Below, piece after piece: positions 1-9,432 of a stretch of 64,000 nt of DNA; the stretch's first letter is position 1; each line of letters starts with the position of its first letter. The stretch lies in NCBI RefSeq assembly GCF_003992115.1, contig NZ_RQUX01000011.1, positions 1-64,000 on the forward strand, read 5' to 3'. Source of the DNA: Veillonella ratti (GTDB taxonomy: Bacteria > Bacillota > Negativicutes > Veillonellales > Veillonellaceae). Both the position numbers and the translations under genes were made by a program. Below the pieces are notes generated by a model. That model was given only the letters and a program-made list of their open reading frames with translations. It had not been told where the DNA came from and searched no databases.

Positions 1-37
1 GTATGATGAGATTAATTCATCATACCTATACTTTTTT
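1..37 (+). terminator. Probable intrinsic terminator of a gene left of the window
   Basis: A perfect 9-bp inverted repeat (1-9 with 17-25, loop 10-16) is followed by a T-rich run ending in six or seven T near 32-37. The spacing between stem and T-run is longer than ideal, so it may be a weak terminator. It probably ends transcription of a gene outside the window. Confidence 0.45.
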
Positions 38-66
38 GTATATGAAATATCATTTATGCATATTGG

Positions 67-95
67 TTGACAAAGAAAAATAATTCTTCTAAACT
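67..95 (+). promoter_or_regulatory. Candidate promoter for the CoA-transferase/methylmalonyl-CoA operon
   Basis: TTGACA at 67-72 is separated by 17 nt from TAAACT at 90-95. A second -10-like TATAAT lies at 112-117 without a clear -35. The region 1-301 holds no gene; it is AT-rich, and I find no cobalamin-riboswitch hallmark despite the B12-dependent mutase downstream. Confidence 0.5.
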
Positions 96-301
96 TAGCC
101 ATAGTTTGAAGTATAATTCTTTAAACAACATCTAATTATGTCGATGAAAGAGAAGATTTTCGATACGGTAAACTGTGAGTAAAAATAAAAAAATATTCAC
201 AAAAAAAGAGGATATTTTAAACTTTTGTCGAATATGTATTAGTGTTGGAATGCGGAAGTACAATTTAATGTCATTCAAACTTTTTAAAGGAGATGGTAGT
301 G

Positions 302-1804
302 ATGATTAACATCCTCGATCGCGTACAAGGCAGTGCTCTTCAAGCTAAAATCGTTACAGCTGAAGAAGCAGCTTTGTTGATCAACCCGGGCGACCATGTG
401 GGTATTAGTGGTTTTACCCCATCCGGTTATCCGAAAGCAGTTCCTTTGGCCTTAGCTAAACGAATGGAAAGCGATCCATTTCAAATTGACTTGTGGACAG
501 GCGCTTCAGTTGGTGATGAAGCTGATGGTGCTTTAGTTCGAGTTAATGGGATTGCCCGTCGTTTCCCTTACCAGACAAATGGTGATATGCGTAAAGCATT
601 GAACGCTGCGAAAGTACGTTATAATGATATGCATCTCAGCCATGTAGCTCAGAATGTTCGCTATGGTTTCTTTGGCGACTGCGATGTAGCCATCGTAGAA
701 GCTGTATGTATCCGTGAAGACGGTGGTATTATTCCTTCCACATCGGTTGGTAACACACCTACCTACATTCATAAAGCTAAGAAAGTTATTGTTGAAGTCA
801 ATGTATCGCAACCTATGAGTTTAGTAGGTATGCATGATATCTACGAACCATTGGATCCTCCATATCGTCAACCATTGCCTATTACAGGCCCTGGTAACCG
901 TGTGGGTACTCCTTATATCCCATGTGATCCTGAAAAAATCGTAGCTATCGTACCTTGCGATATTACCGATAAAACTCGTCCTTTGGCAGCTATTGATGAT
1001 GATGCTAAAGCAATGAGCCAACATTTAATCGAATTCTTCCAGAATGAAATTAAACATGGCCGTTTACCTAAGAATTTATTACCGTTACAATCCGGTGTAG
1101 GTTCGGTAGCAAATGCTGTTATCAGTGGTTTGGCACAAGGTCCGTTCACTAATCTTTCAATCTTTACCGAAGTAATTCAAGATGGTATGTTTGATCTTAT
1201 TGATGCCGGTAAAGTTGAAGTATGTTCCGGTACGGCATTGTCGCCATCTCCGGACGGCTTAAAACGTTTCTATGACAACGTTGATTTGTACTCGAAGAAA
1301 ATTATTCTTCGTCCGCAAGAACTTTCCAATAGTCCTGAATTAGCTCGACGCCTTGGCGTTATTGCTATGAATACAGCTATTGAATTTGATATTTTTGGTA
1401 ATGTAAACTCCACTCATATCATGGGTAGCAAGATGATGAACGGTATCGGCGGTTCCGGCGACTTCGCTCGTAACGCATATATCTCCATCTTCTGTACTAA
1501 TTCGGTAGCGAAAGATGGTGCTATCAGCTCCGTTGTTCCAATGTGCTCGCACATTGACCATACAGAACACGATGTAATGGTATTCTGTACTGAACAAGGT
1601 GTGGCTGACTGCCGTGGTTTGTCACCTGAAGAACGTGCTCGCTTAATCATTAAAAACTGTGCACATCCGGATTACAAACCAATGTTAGAAGATTACCTCG
1701 AAAGAGCCATTGTAGCGACAAAACACGCCCATACACCGATTTTGCTCGACGAAGCTCTTTCTTGGCATAAACGTTTCCAAGAAACTGGAAGCATGAAGAA
1801 GTAA
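302..1804 (+). CDS. Acetyl-CoA hydrolase/transferase family CoA-transferase (probably propionyl-CoA:succinate)
   Basis: This is a 500-residue class I CoA-transferase of the Cat1/ScpC family. It most likely moves CoA from propionyl-CoA (or acetyl-CoA) to succinate, regenerating succinyl-CoA for the mutase encoded next door. The FTEVIQDG segment holds the glutamate (about residue 290) expected to carry the CoA thioester, and a Gly-rich [12 protein letters not shown] segment near the C terminus is typical of the family. AAAGGAG at 286-292 abuts an in-frame ATG at 293, so I prefer ATG 302 with 9-nt spacing. Substrate choice is inferred from the neighbours and cannot be read from the sequence. Confidence 0.88.
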   Translation: MINILDRVQGSALQAKIVTAEEAALLINPGDHVGISGFTPSGYPKAVPLALAKRMESDPFQIDLWTGASVGDEADGALVRVNGIARRFPYQTNGDMRKALNAAKVRYNDMHLSHVAQNVRYGFFGDCDVAIVEAVCIREDGGIIPSTSVGNTPTYIHKAKKVIVEVNVSQPMSLVGMHDIYEPLDPPYRQPLPITGPGNRVGTPYIPCDPEKIVAIVPCDITDKTRPLAAIDDDAKAMSQHLIEFFQNEIKHGRLPKNLLPLQSGVGSVANAVISGLAQGPFTNLSIFTEVIQDGMFDLIDAGKVEVCSGTALSPSPDGLKRFYDNVDLYSKKIILRPQELSNSPELARRLGVIAMNTAIEFDIFGNVNSTHIMGSKMMNGIGGSGDFARNAYISIFCTNSVAKDGAISSVVPMCSHIDHTEHDVMVFCTEQGVADCRGLSPEERARLIIKNCAHPDYKPMLEDYLERAIVATKHAHTPILLDEALSWHKRFQETGSMKK

Positions 1805-1832
1805 AGGTATATTTAGGAGGATGATGAAAATT

Positions 1833-3479
1833 ATGGCTAACGAAGCTCTAAAAGCTAATCTCGCCAAATACGAGGCAGAAGTTGCAGAAAAGATTGCTAA
1901 ATTCCCAGAACGTAAAAACTTGAAGTACAATCGTTTATACACTCCACTTGACATCGAAGGTTTCGACTACGAAAGAGATTTAGGATTCCCTGGTGAATAT
2001 CCTTACACTCGTGGCGTACAACCTACAATGTACCGTGGCCGTTTCTGGACAATGCGTATGTATGCCGGTTTCGCAACTGCTGAAGAATCCAACAAACGTT
2101 ATCGTTACCTTATCGAATCCGGTGCTACCGGCCTTAGCTGTGCATTTGACTTGCCAACTCAGATCGGTTATGACTCCGATGACGCTATGGCTGAAGGCGA
2201 AGTTGGTAAAGTAGGGGTAGCAATTGACTCCTTGAAAGATATGGAAATCTTGTTCGACGGTATTGACCTCGGTAAAGTTTCCACTTCCATGACTATCAAT
2301 GCTCCTGCATCCGTTCTTCTTGCTATGTACATTGCAGTAGCTGAAAAACAGGGCGTACCTGCATCCGCTTTGATGGGTACTATCCAGAACGATATTCTTA
2401 AAGAATATGCTGCTCGTGGTACTTACATTTTCCCACCAAAACCATCCATGCGCTTGATTACCAATATTTTCGAATATTGCTCTCAGAATGTACCAAAATG
2501 GAACACAATCTCCATTTCCGGTTACCATATTCGTGAAGCCGGTTCCACTGCTGCGCAGGAAATCGCTTTCACAATCGCTGACGGTATTGCTTACGTAGAA
2601 GCTGCTTTGAAAGCCGGCTTAGACGTTGATGCTTTCGCTGGTCGTTTATCCTTCTTCTGGAATGCTCATAACAACGTACTTGAAGAAGTTGCTAAATTCC
2701 GTGCGTCCCGTCGTTTATGGGCTCACATCATGAAAGAACGTTTTGGCGCTAAAAAAGCTAAATCCATGATGCTTCGTGTACATACTCAGACTGCCGGTTC
2801 CATGTTGACTGCACAACAAGTTGATAATAACATCGTTCGTGTAGCTTTACAGACTGCCGCTGCTGTAATGGGTGGTACTCAGTCCTTACATACTAACTCC
2901 CGTGACGAAGCTTTGGCTCTTCCTACAGAAGCTTCCGTACAGGTTGCTCTTCGTACTCAACAGATCGTTGCTTATGAATCCGGCTTAGCTGACGTAATTG
3001 ACCCATTGGGCGGTTCCTACTATGTAGAAGCTATGACTAATGCAATTTATGATGAAGCTGCTGAATACATTAAGAAAATCGACGAAATGGGCGGCGCTGT
3101 AGTTGCTATTGAAAAAGGTTACATCCAGAAAGAAATTCAGGAATCCGCTTACAAATGGCAGATGGAAGTTGAATCCGGTCTCCGCACTATCGTAGGCGTT
3201 AACAAATTCCAGGTTGAAGAAAAACCTGTTGAAGGTCTTCTTCGCGTAGACGCTTCCGTAGGTGTTAACCAGGCTAAGAAAACTCAGCAAGTTCGTGCAG
3301 AACGCGACAACGCTGCAGTTGAAAAAGCATTGGCAGCACTTAAAGAAGGGGCAAAAGATGAAAATGTTAACCTTATGCCATTAATTCTTGATGCAGTTCG
3401 TACTTATGCAACATTAGGCGAAATTTGTAACGTATTACGTGAAGTATTCGGCGAATACCAAGCTCACTCCACGTTATAA
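1833..3479 (+). CDS. Methylmalonyl-CoA mutase, catalytic (large) subunit
   Basis: This is the TIM-barrel half of coenzyme B12-dependent methylmalonyl-CoA mutase, which interconverts succinyl-CoA and (R)-methylmalonyl-CoA. At 548 residues it lacks the cobalamin-binding domain, which is a separate gene 46 bp downstream, so this is the split mutase type. Family segments include [11 protein letters not shown] near the N terminus, [23 protein letters not shown], the HTQTAGS segment and [16 protein letters not shown] at 1815-1820 could serve ATG 1824 or 1833 (an in-frame ATG also sits at 1821); I chose 1833, which begins [10 protein letters not shown]. Confidence 0.93.
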   Translation: MANEALKANLAKYEAEVAEKIAKFPERKNLKYNRLYTPLDIEGFDYERDLGFPGEYPYTRGVQPTMYRGRFWTMRMYAGFATAEESNKRYRYLIESGATGLSCAFDLPTQIGYDSDDAMAEGEVGKVGVAIDSLKDMEILFDGIDLGKVSTSMTINAPASVLLAMYIAVAEKQGVPASALMGTIQNDILKEYAARGTYIFPPKPSMRLITNIFEYCSQNVPKWNTISISGYHIREAGSTAAQEIAFTIADGIAYVEAALKAGLDVDAFAGRLSFFWNAHNNVLEEVAKFRASRRLWAHIMKERFGAKKAKSMMLRVHTQTAGSMLTAQQVDNNIVRVALQTAAAVMGGTQSLHTNSRDEALALPTEASVQVALRTQQIVAYESGLADVIDPLGGSYYVEAMTNAIYDEAAEYIKKIDEMGGAVVAIEKGYIQKEIQESAYKWQMEVESGLRTIVGVNKFQVEEKPVEGLLRVDASVGVNQAKKTQQVRAERDNAAVEKALAALKEGAKDENVNLMPLILDAVRTYATLGEICNVLREVFGEYQAHSTL

Positions 3480-3525
3480 TTCTCAAGTATAATTAGCGTA
3501 ACGATTAGTTCGGAGGTAATCTATC

Positions 3526-3921
3526 ATGGCAGAAAAACGTATTCGTGTATTAGTAGCAAAACCAGGTCTTGACGGTCATGACCGTGGTGCTAAAGTTGTA
3601 GCTCGCGCACTTCGCGATGCTGGTTTTGAAGTAATTTATACTGGTCTTCGTCAGACGCCGGAACAAATTGTTGCAGCAGCTGAACAGGAAGACGTTAATG
3701 TTGTTGCATTGAGCCTTCTTTCCGGTGCTCACAACACATTGTTCCCTAAAATCGTTGAAATGTTAAAAGAAAAAGGTATGGGCGACGTTCTTGTAGTAGG
3801 CGGCGGCGTAATTCCTGATGCTGATATCCCTGGTCTTAAAGAAGCAGGCGTTGCAGCAGTATTTACTCCTGGTACTCCTACAGGCGACGTAATCGAATTT
3901 ATCAAAGCTAACGTAAAATAA
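3526..3921 (+). CDS. Methylmalonyl-CoA mutase, cobalamin-binding (small) subunit
   Basis: This 131-residue Rossmann-like B12-binding domain supplies the adenosylcobalamin site to the preceding catalytic subunit. The DGHDRG motif carries the lower-axial ligand histidine (H18), followed by SLLSGAH and the VVGGGVIPD loop that surround the nucleotide tail of the cofactor. Its length matches stand-alone small subunits of split mutases. A good Shine-Dalgarno (GGAGG, 3512-3516) precedes the ATG. Confidence 0.94.
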   Translation: MAEKRIRVLVAKPGLDGHDRGAKVVARALRDAGFEVIYTGLRQTPEQIVAAAEQEDVNVVALSLLSGAHNTLFPKIVEMLKEKGMGDVLVVGGGVIPDADIPGLKEAGVAAVFTPGTPTGDVIEFIKANVK

Positions 3922-3935
3922 GATGTTTTTTAGTA

Positions 3936-3967
3936 ACAGGCTCGGATTTTTACAAGTCTGGGCCTGT
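3936..3967 (+). promoter_or_regulatory. Intercistronic hairpin between mutase small subunit and meaB
   Basis: ACAGGC at 3936-3941 pairs with GCCTGT at 3962-3967, and G-U-tolerant pairing extends the stem inward to about 12 bp. No T-run follows, so it is not a standard terminator. It may be an RNA-processing or stability element, or a weak attenuator lowering meaB relative to the mutase. Confidence 0.4.
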
Positions 3968-3993
3968 CACTATATAAGAAGGCGGTGCAACCA

Positions 3994-4935
3994 ATGGATT
4001 TAGTCAAAGAACTATTAAACGGTTCCCGACTGGCCTTGGCGAGAGCCATCACTGCAGTCGAAAGTGAATATGATGAAGCAATCGACATTATGAAAGCGAT
4101 TTATCCTAAAACGGGTCATGCTCGTATTTTAGGTGTTACCGGGGCTCCCGGCGCCGGTAAGAGTACCTTGACTGATAAAATTGTTAAACAATACTTACAG
4201 CAAGGTAAAAAAATCGGTATCGTTGCGGTGGACCCGACCAGTCCGTTCTCCGGTGGTGCCATCTTGGGTGACCGTATTCGAATGAATGATTTGACGTTAA
4301 ACGAAAATGTATTCATTCGCAGTATGGGTACTCGTGGCAGCTTAGGCGGATTATCTAAGAAAACATCTGATGCAGTTAAGCTGATGGATGCGTTCGGTAT
4401 GGATCTTGTTATTATTGAAACCGTAGGTGTTGGTCAATCAGAAGTCGATATCGTCAAAAATGCCGATAGCGTTTTGGTTGTACTTGTACCGGGTCTCGGT
4501 GATGATATCCAAGCTATTAAGGCCGGTATTTTGGAAATCGGCGATGTATTCGCCATTAACAAAGCTGACCGCGATGGCTGTGATAAACTGAACGTTGAAA
4601 TTGAAATGATGCTCGACTTAGACTCCCGTGAGGTTAAATGGCGTCCTCCTATTAAACGTACCATTGCGAGCAAAGACGAAGGTGTTGATGAATTAGTCGA
4701 AGCGTTGGATGAACATTTTGAATTCTTGGAAGACAGCGACGAATTAACTGTTCGCCGTCAGGATAGAACAAGAAATGAAATTATCGCGATGATTAATGAA
4801 CAAATCGGACGTCGTGTTGCCGATGTAGTGGTAGCGAGTGACGACTTTAATAGCCAAGTTGATGCTGTTAACCAGCGTCAAAATGACCCATATACAGTGG
4901 TCAACAAAGTCTTGGCAGATGTTTTAAAAATTTAA
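3994..4935 (+). CDS. meaB: Methylmalonyl-CoA mutase-associated GTPase MeaB
   Basis: This is a G3E-family P-loop GTPase (ArgK/MeaB type) that loads adenosylcobalamin onto the mutase and protects it from inactivation. Walker A is GAPGAGKST at residues 50-58, followed by DPTSPFSGGAILGDRIRM, the ETVGVGQSE switch region and the NKAD guanine-specificity motif. The 313-residue length is normal. A GTG lies in frame at 3985, but AAGGCGG at 3979-3985 is spaced 8 nt from ATG 3994. Its place between mutase and epimerase genes supports the role. Confidence 0.93.
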   Translation: MDLVKELLNGSRLALARAITAVESEYDEAIDIMKAIYPKTGHARILGVTGAPGAGKSTLTDKIVKQYLQQGKKIGIVAVDPTSPFSGGAILGDRIRMNDLTLNENVFIRSMGTRGSLGGLSKKTSDAVKLMDAFGMDLVIIETVGVGQSEVDIVKNADSVLVVLVPGLGDDIQAIKAGILEIGDVFAINKADRDGCDKLNVEIEMMLDLDSREVKWRPPIKRTIASKDEGVDELVEALDEHFEFLEDSDELTVRRQDRTRNEIIAMINEQIGRRVADVVVASDDFNSQVDAVNQRQNDPYTVVNKVLADVLKI

Positions 4936-4982
4936 TGATACCAGCCTTCTAAGGCCTATCAAATGCAAAGGAGATTTTAACC

Positions 4983-5405
4983 ATGGCATTTAAAGTATTA
5001 AACGTAGATCACATCGGTATTGGTGTTAGTGACTTAGCAGCAACTAAAGAATTCTACAAAAACACATTAGGTATTGAACATCTTCCTGAAGATGAAGTAG
5101 TAGAAGAACAAAAAGTAAAAGTAAGCTTCTTCCCATGTGGCGACGCTGAATTGGAATTCTTGGAATCCACTACTCCTGATGGCCCTATTGGCAAATTTAT
5201 CGAAAAAAATGGTGGCCGTAATGGTATCCAACACGTTGCTTTACGTGTAGACAACATCGAAGCTGCAATCGCTGATTTAATGGAAAAAGGCGTTCGCATG
5301 ATCGATGAAAAACCTCGCTACGGTGCAGGCGGATCTGCTATTGCTTTCATTCATCCAAAAGCAACTGGTGGCGTTCTTCTTGAACTTTGCCAGAGAATGA
5401 AGTAA
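4983..5405 (+). CDS. mce: Methylmalonyl-CoA epimerase
   Basis: This 140-residue glyoxalase/VOC-fold enzyme interconverts (R)- and (S)-methylmalonyl-CoA, linking the mutase product to the decarboxylase. It shows the usual pattern: DHIGIGVSDL near the N terminus with the first metal histidine, ELEFLE, GIQHVALRVDNIE in the second module and a terminal VLLELCQ with a metal-binding glutamate. AAGGAG at 4969-4974 precedes the start. Confidence 0.93.
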   Translation: MAFKVLNVDHIGIGVSDLAATKEFYKNTLGIEHLPEDEVVEEQKVKVSFFPCGDAELEFLESTTPDGPIGKFIEKNGGRNGIQHVALRVDNIEAAIADLMEKGVRMIDEKPRYGAGGSAIAFIHPKATGGVLLELCQRMK

Positions 5406-5452
5406 TATAAGATATATAATTTATTTATATAAAACTCTATGGAGGTGTAGTG

Positions 5453-6982
5453 ATGGCAACAGTTCAAGAAAAGATTGAGTTATTACACAAAAAGTTAGAA
5501 GTTGTGAAACTTGGCGGCGGGGAAAAACGTATTGAATCCCAGCACAACAAAGGCAAAATGACTGCCCGTGAACGTATCGCTAAGTTGTTTGACGAAGGTA
5601 GCTTCGTTGAATTGGATCAATTTGTTAAACATCGTTGTGTAAACTTCGGTCAAGACAAAAAAGAATTACCTGGTGAAGGTGTAGTTACCGGTTGGGGTAC
5701 TATCGATGGTCGTTTAGTGTATGCTTTCGCTCAAGACTTCACAGTAGAAGGCGGTTCTTTAGGTGAAATGCATGCTGCTAAAATCGTTAAAGTACAGCGT
5801 TTAGCAATGAAAATGGGTGCTCCTATTATCGGTATCAACGATTCCGGCGGGGCTCGTATTCAGGAAGCTGTTGACGCATTGGCAGGCTATGGTAAAATCT
5901 TCTTCGAAAATACCAACGCATCCGGTGTTATCCCTCAGATTTCCGTAATCATGGGACCATGCGCAGGCGGTGCAGTTTATTCTCCTGCATTGACTGACTT
6001 CATCTACATGGTTAAGAACACTTCCCAAATGTTCATCACCGGTCCGGCTGTAATTAAATCGGTAACGGCTGAAGATGTAACGGCAGAAGCACTTGGTGGT
6101 GCTATGGCACACAACAGTGTATCCGGTGTTGCTCACTTTGCTGCTGAAGACGAAGATGATTGCATCCAACAGATTCGTTACTTGTTAAGCTTCTTACCAA
6201 GCAACAATATGGAAGATGTACCGCTCGTTGATACCGGCGATGATCCAAACCGTATTTCTGAAGAACTTAACACATTATTGCCAGACAACAGCAATATGCC
6301 TTATAATATGTTAGACGTAATCTCTGCTGTTGTAGATAATGGTGAATACTATGAAGTTCAACCTTTCTATGCAACTAATATTATTACATGCTTCGCTCGT
6401 TTCAACGGCCAAAGCGTAGGTATTATTGCTAACCAGCCAAAAGTAATGGCAGGTTGTCTCGATATTAATGCATCCGATAAATCTTCTCGTTTTATCCGCT
6501 TCTGTGATGCATTCAATATTCCAATCGTTAACTTCGTAGACGTTCCTGGTTTCTTGCCTGGTACTAACCAAGAATGGGGCGGTATCATTCGTCATGGTGC
6601 GAAAATGTTATACGCTTATTCCGAAGCTACAGTACCTAAGATTACTGTTATTACTCGAAAAGCATACGGTGGTTCTTATCTCGCTATGTGTTCTCAAGAC
6701 CTCGGTGCCGATCAAGTATATGCATGGCCTACATCTGAAATCGCAGTTATGGGTCCTGCAGGTGCAGCTAATATCATCTTCCGTAAAGATGCAGACAAAG
6801 ATGAAAAAACTGCCAAATATGTTGAAGAATTTGCTACACCATACAAAGCTGCTGAACGCGGTTTCGTAGATGCTGTAATCGAACCAAAAGTAACTCGCCC
6901 TGCAATTATTAATGCACTCGCTATGCTTGCAAGTAAGAGTGAATCTCGTGCAGCTAAAAAACATGGTAACATTCCATTGTAA
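5453..6982 (+). CDS. mmdA: Methylmalonyl-CoA decarboxylase, alpha subunit (carboxyltransferase)
   Basis: MmdA transfers the carboxyl group of (S)-methylmalonyl-CoA to the biotin of MmdC, releasing propionyl-CoA. The 509-residue protein has two crotonase-like carboxyltransferase halves: N-terminal with GINDSGGARIQE and GPCAGGAVYSPA, C-terminal with DVPGFLPGTNQEWGGIIRHGAKMLYA and GGSYLAM. From memory it is very close to V. parvula MmdA, of the same length, but not identical. ATG 5453 is chosen over GTG 5450 because GGAGG (5441-5445) then has 7-nt spacing. It is cytoplasmic and docks on the membrane subunits. Confidence 0.96.
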   Translation: MATVQEKIELLHKKLEVVKLGGGEKRIESQHNKGKMTARERIAKLFDEGSFVELDQFVKHRCVNFGQDKKELPGEGVVTGWGTIDGRLVYAFAQDFTVEGGSLGEMHAAKIVKVQRLAMKMGAPIIGINDSGGARIQEAVDALAGYGKIFFENTNASGVIPQISVIMGPCAGGAVYSPALTDFIYMVKNTSQMFITGPAVIKSVTAEDVTAEALGGAMAHNSVSGVAHFAAEDEDDCIQQIRYLLSFLPSNNMEDVPLVDTGDDPNRISEELNTLLPDNSNMPYNMLDVISAVVDNGEYYEVQPFYATNIITCFARFNGQSVGIIANQPKVMAGCLDINASDKSSRFIRFCDAFNIPIVNFVDVPGFLPGTNQEWGGIIRHGAKMLYAYSEATVPKITVITRKAYGGSYLAMCSQDLGADQVYAWPTSEIAVMGPAGAANIIFRKDADKDEKTAKYVEEFATPYKAAERGFVDAVIEPKVTRPAIINALAMLASKSESRAAKKHGNIPL

Positions 6983-7063
6983 TTTTTAGAATGTAAAACT
7001 TAGTTTTGATTTGGAGTATCATAATTCTTATTCTTAGTTGTTAGAAAGAAAGAGGAATTTATT

Positions 7064-7402
7064 ATGGGAGGAAACGAAAGTGCTATGAACCCGTGGCTAT
7101 TTATGGCAATCAATATGACTGTCGTATTTGCCGTGTTGGCTGTATTAGGTGCAATCATGGTCATTACTCATAAAATTGACCCTACAAAAAAAAAGCCTAA
7201 TGAACCGGCCAAGAGCGTAGCGCCAGCAGCTGCTCCTGTGACTGCAGCAGCGCCAGTGGTAGCTAATGATGAACCTGTAGTAGCCGCTATTACGGGAGCC
7301 ATCGTGGCTATGGGTTACTCGTCAGATCAAATTGCATCAATTCGTCCGGCTACGACCAGCCGTAATTGGACACTAGATGGCAGACTAAGTGGTAGATACT
7401 AG
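7064..7402 (+). CDS. mmdD: Methylmalonyl-CoA decarboxylase, delta subunit
   Basis: This 112-residue OadG-like membrane subunit holds the decarboxylase complex together. It has one transmembrane helix (about residues 12-34), a Pro/Ala-rich linker (about 48-68) and a conserved C-terminal module (about 70-112) containing AIVAMGYSSDQIASIRP and NWTLDGR. That C-terminal module is strikingly similar to the whole of MmdE next door. An in-frame ATG at 7085 is an alternative start; AGAGGAA upstream favours 7064. Confidence 0.92.
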   Translation: MGGNESAMNPWLFMAINMTVVFAVLAVLGAIMVITHKIDPTKKKPNEPAKSVAPAAAPVTAAAPVVANDEPVVAAITGAIVAMGYSSDQIASIRPATTSRNWTLDGRLSGRY

Positions 7403-7428
7403 TCAAACGTAATCTAGGAGGTGTAAAC

Positions 7429-7602
7429 ATGAGCAAGACGGAATCTAAAACCGGCAGCAACAAAGTCAATGATGAAGTAGTTGCAGTAATCACTAGCGCT
7501 ATTAGTGCTATGGGTTATTCGGTTAATCAGATTGCCAGTATTCGTCCAAGCATTAGCATCCAAAACTGGAAATTGGACGGACGTTTGCGCATGAGTCGTT
7601 AA
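7429..7602 (+). CDS. mmdE: Methylmalonyl-CoA decarboxylase, epsilon subunit
   Basis: This is a 57-residue protein, easily missed because it is so short. AGGAGG (7416-7421) precedes ATG with 7-nt spacing. The segment AISAMGYSVNQIASIRP and the NWKLDGRLR ending repeat the C-terminal module of MmdD. In V. parvula the epsilon subunit is a similar small polypeptide that stabilises the complex rather than catalysing a step. Its position between mmdD and mmdC is diagnostic. There is no membrane segment. Confidence 0.92.
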   Translation: MSKTESKTGSNKVNDEVVAVITSAISAMGYSVNQIASIRPSISIQNWKLDGRLRMSR

Positions 7603-7666
7603 TTGTAATATTGTGATGAAGAATTAGCAATTAGCATTGAAGTTTATATGTTTGGAGGATAACAAA

Positions 7667-8062
7667 ATGAAAAAATTTAGCGTAACTGTAAATGGTACTG
7701 TATATGATGTTGAAGTTAATGAAGTAAAAGCTGGCGGCGCAGCTCCAGCTCCAGCAGCAGCTCCTGCACCTAAAGCAGCTCCGGCTCCAGCACCTGCAGC
7801 AGCTCCAGCAGCTCCGGCTCCTAAAGCAGCAGCTCCTGTAGCAGCTGGCGCAACTACAGTTAAAGCTCCAATGCCTGGTAAAATTTTATCTGTTGCCGTT
7901 TCCGCTGGTCAAGCAGTTAAAAAAGGCGACCTTTTATTAGTTCTTGAAGCTATGAAAATGCAGAACGAAATCTACGCTCCACAGGACGCTACTGTATCTG
8001 AAGTTCGCGTATCCGCTAACCAGACTGTAGCTACCGGCGAAGATATGGTAGTTTTAGGCTAA
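7667..8062 (+). CDS. mmdC: Methylmalonyl-CoA decarboxylase, gamma subunit (biotin carrier)
   Basis: MmdC carries the biotin that shuttles carboxyl groups from MmdA to MmdB. The 131-residue protein has an N-terminal docking segment (1-25), an Ala/Pro/Lys linker (about 27-63) that acts as a flexible arm, and a C-terminal biotinyl domain with the EAMKM motif; K97 is the biotinylation site. The reading frame is open upstream to 7637, but GGAGG at 7654-7658 points to ATG 7667. Confidence 0.95.
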   Translation: MKKFSVTVNGTVYDVEVNEVKAGGAAPAPAAAPAPKAAPAPAPAAAPAAPAPKAAAPVAAGATTVKAPMPGKILSVAVSAGQAVKKGDLLLVLEAMKMQNEIYAPQDATVSEVRVSANQTVATGEDMVVLG

Positions 8063-8127
8063 TAAAATATTTGTAGTGAATTGTTGATTATATCAGTAAT
8101 TAAGTTCTCTGAGAAAGGAGATCACAC

Positions 8128-9249
8128 ATGGATGCCTTTATCGTAGCGGTCTCTTCCGTTTGGACAGACAGCGGGTTCATCAACTTCAACTGGGGCAATG
8201 GCGTTATGATCTTAGTAGGTTTACTATTATTGTACATGGCCTTTGCTAAAGAGTTTGAACCATTATTGCTCTCGCCAATCGCTTTTGGTTGTATTCTCGC
8301 CAACATCCCTCGCAATGGTTTTGAAGAAGGGGTTATGGCCCTTATCAGTGCCGGGGTTGCTAATGAAATCTTCCCTCCGCTTATCTTCTTAGGTGTAGGT
8401 GCGATGACTGACTTCGGTCCTTTAATTGCTAACCCTAAAACATTGTTCTTAGGGGCAGCAGCTCAAATCGGTGTATTCGTTGCTTTAGCCGGTGCTATGG
8501 TGATTGGTTTCACTGCGCCACAGGCAGCAGCTATTGGTATTATTGGTGGTGCCGACGGTCCTACATCTATTTATCTGGCGGCTAAATTGGCACCTGAATT
8601 ACTCGGTGCTATCGCTGTAGCGGCCTATTCTTACATGTCCTTGGTACCATTAATCCAACCACCGGTTATGAAATTGCTAACAACGCAGAAAGAACGTGCA
8701 GTTGTTATGGAACAGCTTCGTGAAGTATCTCACTTCGAAAAAATTGCATTTCCAATCCTTTCTACAATCTTTATTTCCTTATTATTACCATCCATCACTT
8801 CTTTGTTAGGTATGTTGATGTTAGGTAACTTATTCCGTGAATCCGGTGTAACAGAACGTTTATCCGATACATCTCAAAACGCTTTGATTAATATAGTTAC
8901 TATATTCTTAGCAACAGGTACCGGTCTTACTATGAATGCTGAACACTTCTTAACAATTGACACTATTAAGATTATCATCTTAGGTTTAGTTGCGTTCATC
9001 TGCGGTACTGCCGGTGGCGTATTGTTCGGTAAACTCATGTATATGATGGATGGCGGAAAAACAAATCCGCTTATTGGTTCCGCCGGTGTATCCGCTGTTC
9101 CAATGGCAGCTCGTGTATCTCAGGTAGTAGGAGCCAAAGCAAATCCTGCTAATTTCTTGTTGATGCATGCTATGGGGCCTAACGTAGCCGGCGTTATCGG
9201 TACTGCAGTTGCAGCCGGTACTATGCTTGCCATGTTGGGCGCACACTAA
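8128..9249 (+). CDS. mmdB: Methylmalonyl-CoA decarboxylase, beta subunit (Na+-pumping carboxybiotin decarboxylase)
   Basis: This is the polytopic membrane subunit that decarboxylates carboxybiotin and exports Na+, conserving the free energy of decarboxylation. At 373 residues it matches OadB/MmdB/GcdB. Family landmarks are [11 protein letters not shown] in the central re-entrant region, where the conserved aspartate takes part in Na+ transport, and the C-terminal SAVPMAARV and [23 protein letters not shown] segments. AAAGGAG precedes ATG 8128. It closes the operon and is followed by a terminator. Confidence 0.96.
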   Translation: MDAFIVAVSSVWTDSGFINFNWGNGVMILVGLLLLYMAFAKEFEPLLLSPIAFGCILANIPRNGFEEGVMALISAGVANEIFPPLIFLGVGAMTDFGPLIANPKTLFLGAAAQIGVFVALAGAMVIGFTAPQAAAIGIIGGADGPTSIYLAAKLAPELLGAIAVAAYSYMSLVPLIQPPVMKLLTTQKERAVVMEQLREVSHFEKIAFPILSTIFISLLLPSITSLLGMLMLGNLFRESGVTERLSDTSQNALINIVTIFLATGTGLTMNAEHFLTIDTIKIIILGLVAFICGTAGGVLFGKLMYMMDGGKTNPLIGSAGVSAVPMAARVSQVVGAKANPANFLLMHAMGPNVAGVIGTAVAAGTMLAMLGAH

Positions 9250-9263
9250 TTAAATATTGAAAT

Positions 9264-9301
9264 GCTGGCTTGGGGGCCTCTTCCCCCAAAGTTAGCTTTT
9301 T
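9264..9301 (+). terminator. Intrinsic terminator of the mmd operon
   Basis: A stem formed by 9264-9276 and 9283-9296 (core TTGGGGG with CCCCCAA) is followed directly by a T-run at 9297-9301. It lies 15 bp after the mmdB stop. Confidence 0.85.
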
Positions 9302-9432
9302 CTTGTCGATTTACAGTAATGTGAAGAGATACTTTGACAATAAGTTCTGCTCGAAGTATTCTTTGGGGATATTACCAATTAGTATCGATAAATCGTGTTG
9401 CATTTATAATTTAATGTAGAGGTGATTTTGAC

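Noticed and set aside
1-301. Cobalamin riboswitch before the B12-dependent mutase locus
   Set aside because: No B12-box-like GCCACTG element or multi-stem fold seen; only a terminal hairpin and promoter-like boxes.
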